This document shows, in pieces, positions 31,876-35,001 of a DNA stretch of 35,001 nucleotides (positions are counted from its first letter, which is position 1; every line of letters starts with the position of its first letter). The stretch comes from Geobacteraceae bacterium (GTDB lineage Bacteria; Desulfobacterota; Desulfuromonadia; Geobacterales; Geobacteraceae), in the NCBI GenBank assembly GCA_028683555.1, contig JAQUHN010000020.1:1-35001 (forward strand). The letters are read 5' to 3'. The notes beneath the pieces were generated by a model. It did no database searches and was not told the DNA's origin. It was given only the letters and a program-made list of their open reading frames with translations. The translations under genes were made by a program, and so were the position numbers.

Positions 31876-32076
31876 CTACCCTTTTACCACATTAGACGCC
31901 TGAGGACCCTTGGCGCCCTGGATAACATCGAAGGTCACCGGCTCGCCTTCCGCGAGAGATTTGAAACCATCTCCCTGAATGGACGAAAAGTGAACAAAGA
32001 CGTCCTCACCGTTTTCCTGCTCGATAAAACCGAAACCTTTTGCATCATTGAACCACTTCACCACACCGTTAGCCAT
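31876..32076 (-). CDS. csp: CspA-family cold-shock protein
   Basis: A 66-residue single cold-shock domain that binds single-stranded RNA/DNA. The RNP1 motif KGFGFIEQ and RNP2 motif VFVHFSSI are both intact. The AGGAGG ribosome site is eight bases before the ATG. It is a single-gene unit with its own promoter and terminator. The 65-base leader is shorter than that of the classical cold-inducible cspA, so expression may be constitutive. Confidence 0.97.
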   Translation of the reverse strand: MANGVVKWFNDAKGFGFIEQENGEDVFVHFSSIQGDGFKSLAEGEPVTFDVIQGAKGPQASNVVKG

Positions 32077-32144
32077 TACCCGATCCTCCTGTTAGTTGCT
32101 GCTGCTGTTTTCAGTATTGGCCCACCCGTGTGAGCCGATACTTA

Positions 32145-32173
32145 TCATGTAGCCCCTACTGGGGCCCTTGTCA
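32145..32173 (-). promoter_or_regulatory. Candidate promoter of csp with a hairpin in the spacer
   Basis: On the minus strand a perfect TTGACA (32168-32173) is followed after exactly 17 bases by TACATG (32145-32150). The spacer contains an inverted repeat, GCCCC at 32151-32155 and GGGGC at 32160-32164. Transcription would begin ~60 bases before the csp ATG. Confidence 0.6.
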
Positions 32174-32219
32174 ACAGGTTGCTGTAAAAAACACCTAGCG
32201 TATTCGTTACGTTTTCCGA

Positions 32220-34910
32220 TCAGGCGGTGCGATCCGTCAGATCCGAGCCCTGGTCTTCCTGAAGTGCGGCATGGGCCGCGGCAAGCCGGGCTATGGGCAC
32301 CCGGAAGGGTGAGCAGGATACGTAATCAAGTCCGACCTTGTGGCAGAAGATGACCGATGCAGGGTCACCGCCATGCTCGCCGCAGATACCGATTTTCAGG
32401 TCCGGCCGGGTCGAGCGGCCCTTCTCGCAGCCGATCTTCACCAACTGGCCAACGCCGCTCTGATCGATGGAAACAAACGGATCTTCCTTGAGAATACCCA
32501 TTTCCACATAGAAGGGCAGGAACTTGCCGGCGTCGTCGCGGGAAAGACCAAACGTTGTCTGGGTAAGGTCATTGGTACCAAAGGAGAAGAATTCGGCCTC
32601 ACGGGCAATTTCATCGGCAACGAGGGCCGCACGCGGCAATTCGATCATGGTACCGATGTGGTACTTCACTTTCACACCGTACTGCTCGATAACCTCGTCG
32701 CATATCCGGACGGCATTGGCCTTGATACCGGCCAGCTCTTCCAGTACGGCAACAAGCGGGATCATGATTTCCGGGACGATGGTAAAGCCTTCGTTCTTGT
32801 TCAGCTCGCAGGCAGCTTCCATGATGGCCTGGACCTGCATATCGTAGATTTCCGGGAAGGTTACACCGAGGCGGCAGCCCCTGTGTCCCAGCATCGGGTT
32901 GAATTCATGGAGATAATCAACCTTGTGCTTCAGCTTCTCTACGCTGACCCCCATGGTCTGGGAAAGGGCTTCGATATCCTTTTCCTCCTGGGGAAGGAAT
33001 TCGTGGAGAGGGGGATCAAGCAGCCGGATAGTAACCGGCAGGTCCTTCATTTCGCGGAAAATCCCGATAAAATCGCCTTTTTGCATCGGGAGGATTTTTG
33101 CCAGCGCTTTCTTTCTGCCGTCAACGTCTTCGGCGAGAATCATTTCACGAACGGCAGCAATACGATCTGCTTCGAAGAACATATGCTCGGTACGGGTGAG
33201 ACCAATGCCTTCGGCACCGAATTCGCGGGCGGTGCGGGCGTCCTTCGGCGTGTCGGCATTGGCGCGGACACCGAGTTTCCGATAGACATCGACCCATTCC
33301 ATGATTGTTTTAAAGTCTCCGGTCAGCTGCGGCGGAACGGTTGACACCTGGCCCAACATTACCTCGCCGGTGCTGCCATCGAGGGTAATGGTATCACCCT
33401 TGCTCACTGTCGTGCCATTGACGGAAAACTCGTTTGCCGCATAATCGACCTTGATTTCGCCGCACCCGGCAACGCAGCACTTGCCCATGCCACGGGCAAC
33501 GACCGCTGCATGAGAGGTCATGCCGCCACGGGCGGTAAGAATTCCCTGCGCCGCATTCATCCCGTGAATATCTTCCGGGCTGGTCTCCACCCGGACCAGT
33601 ATCACCTTGAGACCGAGTTTTGCGGCAGCCTCAGCTTCGTCGGCGGTAAAGACGACGCTACCGCTGGCAGCGCCGGGTGAAGCGGGAAGACCCTTGGCGA
33701 TTACCGTGCGGGGGGCATTCGGATCGAGCGAGGGGTGCAGAAGCTTATCAAGCTGATCAGGGGAGACGCGCAGTACCGCTGTCTTTTCATCAATCAGCCC
33801 TTCCTTAACCATGTCGACGGCAATCTTGATCGATGCGCGTGAGGTGCGCTTGCCGTTACGGGTCTGCAGCATGTAGAGCTTGCCCTTTTCAATGGTAAAC
33901 TCGATGTCCTGCATGTCCTTGTAATGCTTCTCCAGGATGTCGCGGATTTGTGCCAACTGCTGGTAGCACTCGGGAAGAACCTCTTCCATCGAGGGCAGAT
34001 CACCCTCCTTGTGCTTGGCGCGGTTAATGGGCTGCGGGGTACGGATACCGGCCACGACGTCTTCGCCCTGGGCATTTACCAGGTACTCGCCATAGAAGTA
34101 ATTTTCACCGGTTGAAGGGTCGCGGGTGAAAGCGACGCCGGTTGCACAATCATTACCCATATTGCCGAAAACCATGGCTTGAATATTGACGGCAGTTCCC
34201 CACTCAGCGGGTATGTTGTGCAGTCTGCGGTAGGTGATGGCCCGCTGGTTCATCCACGAACCGAACACCGCGCCGATAGCTCCCCAGATCTGTTCTTGTG
34301 GCTCATCGGGGAATTCATGTCCGAGCACTTCCTTAATTTTTGCCTTGTATTTCCCCACAAGGTCCTTCCAATCCTCGGCGGTGAGGTCCGTATCGAGATG
34401 GACACTCTTCTCTTCCTTTTTCTGCTCCAGGAGTTCCTCGAGAACGGAACCGTTCATTCCCATGACAACATTGGAGTACATCTGAACAAAACGACGGTAG
34501 GCATCATAGGCAAAACGCTCGTCACCGCTCTGCTTGATAATACCCTGTACGGTGATGTCGTTCAGGCCGAGATTGAGGACCGTATCCATCATACCGGGCA
34601 TGGAAGCGCGGGCACCGGAACGAACCGACAGCAGAAGAGGATTGTCAGGGTCGCCGAACTTCTTGCCGATGAGGTCCTCCACCTTGCGGATGTTGGCATC
34701 AACCTCATCCTTCAGACTGGCAGGATAGGTGTTGTTGTTCTTGTAGAACTCCGTGCAGACCTCGGTCGTTATGGTAAAACCCGGCGGAACGGGAAGTCCG
34801 ATGCTCGTCATCTCAGCCAGGTTGGCCCCCTTGCCGCCAAGCAGGGATTTCATCTCTGTCGTACCGTCAGCCGAGCCGTTCCCGAAGAAGTAGACATATT
34901 TCGCCGCCAT
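32220..34910 (-). CDS. ppdK: Pyruvate, phosphate dikinase
   Basis: An 896-residue full-length PPDK, interconverting pyruvate, ATP and phosphate with phosphoenolpyruvate, AMP and diphosphate. The N-terminal nucleotide domain starts FFGNGSADGTTEMKSLLGGK; the phosphohistidine site is GGMTSHAAVVARGMGK; the C-terminal PEP/pyruvate barrel ends with the catalytic Cys loop GICGEHGGDP and DYVSCSPFRVPIARLAAA. An AGAGGAGGA ribosome site supports the start. It is a central-metabolism gene outside the T6SS locus; anaerobic Geobacter-type bacteria commonly use this enzyme for gluconeogenesis. Confidence 0.98.
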   Translation of the reverse strand: MAAKYVYFFGNGSADGTTEMKSLLGGKGANLAEMTSIGLPVPPGFTITTEVCTEFYKNNNTYPASLKDEVDANIRKVEDLIGKKFGDPDNPLLLSVRSGARASMPGMMDTVLNLGLNDITVQGIIKQSGDERFAYDAYRRFVQMYSNVVMGMNGSVLEELLEQKKEEKSVHLDTDLTAEDWKDLVGKYKAKIKEVLGHEFPDEPQEQIWGAIGAVFGSWMNQRAITYRRLHNIPAEWGTAVNIQAMVFGNMGNDCATGVAFTRDPSTGENYFYGEYLVNAQGEDVVAGIRTPQPINRAKHKEGDLPSMEEVLPECYQQLAQIRDILEKHYKDMQDIEFTIEKGKLYMLQTRNGKRTSRASIKIAVDMVKEGLIDEKTAVLRVSPDQLDKLLHPSLDPNAPRTVIAKGLPASPGAASGSVVFTADEAEAAAKLGLKVILVRVETSPEDIHGMNAAQGILTARGGMTSHAAVVARGMGKCCVAGCGEIKVDYAANEFSVNGTTVSKGDTITLDGSTGEVMLGQVSTVPPQLTGDFKTIMEWVDVYRKLGVRANADTPKDARTAREFGAEGIGLTRTEHMFFEADRIAAVREMILAEDVDGRKKALAKILPMQKGDFIGIFREMKDLPVTIRLLDPPLHEFLPQEEKDIEALSQTMGVSVEKLKHKVDYLHEFNPMLGHRGCRLGVTFPEIYDMQVQAIMEAACELNKNEGFTIVPEIMIPLVAVLEELAGIKANAVRICDEVIEQYGVKVKYHIGTMIELPRAALVADEIAREAEFFSFGTNDLTQTTFGLSRDDAGKFLPFYVEMGILKEDPFVSIDQSGVGQLVKIGCEKGRSTRPDLKIGICGEHGGDPASVIFCHKVGLDYVSCSPFRVPIARLAAAHAALQEDQGSDLTDRTA

Positions 34911-34978
34911 ACCAATCCTCCTCTATAAACTTTTTAATAAGTGTATTTGTTAGTATTCAGCTTATCGCTGTTATTGAA

Positions 34979-34991
34979 CCGCCTCAGGCGG
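34979..34991. repeat. Short GC palindrome upstream of ppdK
   Basis: CCGCCTCAGGCGG is a perfect dyad with six-base arms, close to the right edge. It may be part of a terminator for the next upstream gene, but no U run follows on the minus strand. The remaining 34911-34978 gap holds only the ppdK ribosome site and no clear promoter. Confidence 0.35.
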
Positions 34992-35001
34992 ATATTCGTG
35001 C

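Noticed and set aside
32340-33344. Long open frame (334 codons) on the plus strand
   Set aside because: It lies opposite ppdK, a full-length conserved enzyme, and has no ribosome site or recognisable motif.

Overview
The window carries an almost complete type VI secretion system (T6SS) locus, all on the minus strand, so genes are transcribed from right to left. At its right end are three housekeeping genes: pyruvate phosphate dikinase (ppdK), a CspA-type cold-shock protein, and a YbaK-type Cys-tRNA(Pro) deacylase. The moderate GC content, the ppdK sequence and the gene style suggest a Desulfuromonadia/Geobacter-like bacterium. That assignment is an inference that could not be checked by alignment.

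Layout in order of transcription. (1) 31.3-34.9 kb: ppdK, csp and ybaK, with a clear bidirectional terminator between csp and ybaK. (2) About 30.9 to 22.2 kb: the membrane complex and envelope genes tssJ, tssK, tssL and tssM, then a TagF-TssA fusion and a small two-helix membrane protein. These genes are tightly coupled, several by ATGA overlaps. (3) 22.1 to 19.8 kb: the sheath genes tssB and tssC and a 92-residue orphan. (4) 19.7 to 17.9 kb: two paralogous hcp genes flanking a small membrane-active protein and a two-TM partner, probably an effector-immunity pair. (5) 17.9 to 17.4 kb: an AT-rich, apparently gene-free stretch with a hairpin and a 10-bp inverted repeat. (6) 17.4 to 12.2 kb: a periplasmic Sm-like protein, tssE, a stand-alone tssF, and a 929-residue TssG-TssF fusion that carries a second TssF. 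(7) 12.1 to 0 kb: the payload region. It holds a hydrophobic-hairpin effector candidate with a polytopic immunity candidate, vgrG, a DUF6484-like protein, a TIGR02270-like HEAT protein and a ketoacyl-synthase-fold protein without catalytic residues. These are followed by a VgrG2b-type zinc metallopeptidase with a periplasmic immunity candidate, a PAAR-like DUF4150 protein, an amidohydrolase-fold effector candidate, and a secreted partner that runs off the left edge.

How it works together: TssJLM form the trans-envelope complex and TssK-F-G-E the baseplate. TssBC form the contractile sheath around an Hcp tube, tipped by VgrG and PAAR. TssA, fused to the negative regulator TagF, would coordinate assembly. 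The accessory genes behind vgrG probably load at least three different effectors. No ClpV (TssH) is present here, although TssC keeps the N-terminal ClpV-recognition helix, so ClpV is probably encoded elsewhere.

The most unusual feature is the baseplate gene set. Two divergent TssF copies, one fused to TssG, match the 2:1 TssF:TssG stoichiometry of T6SS baseplate wedges and suggest a built-in TssF heterodimer.
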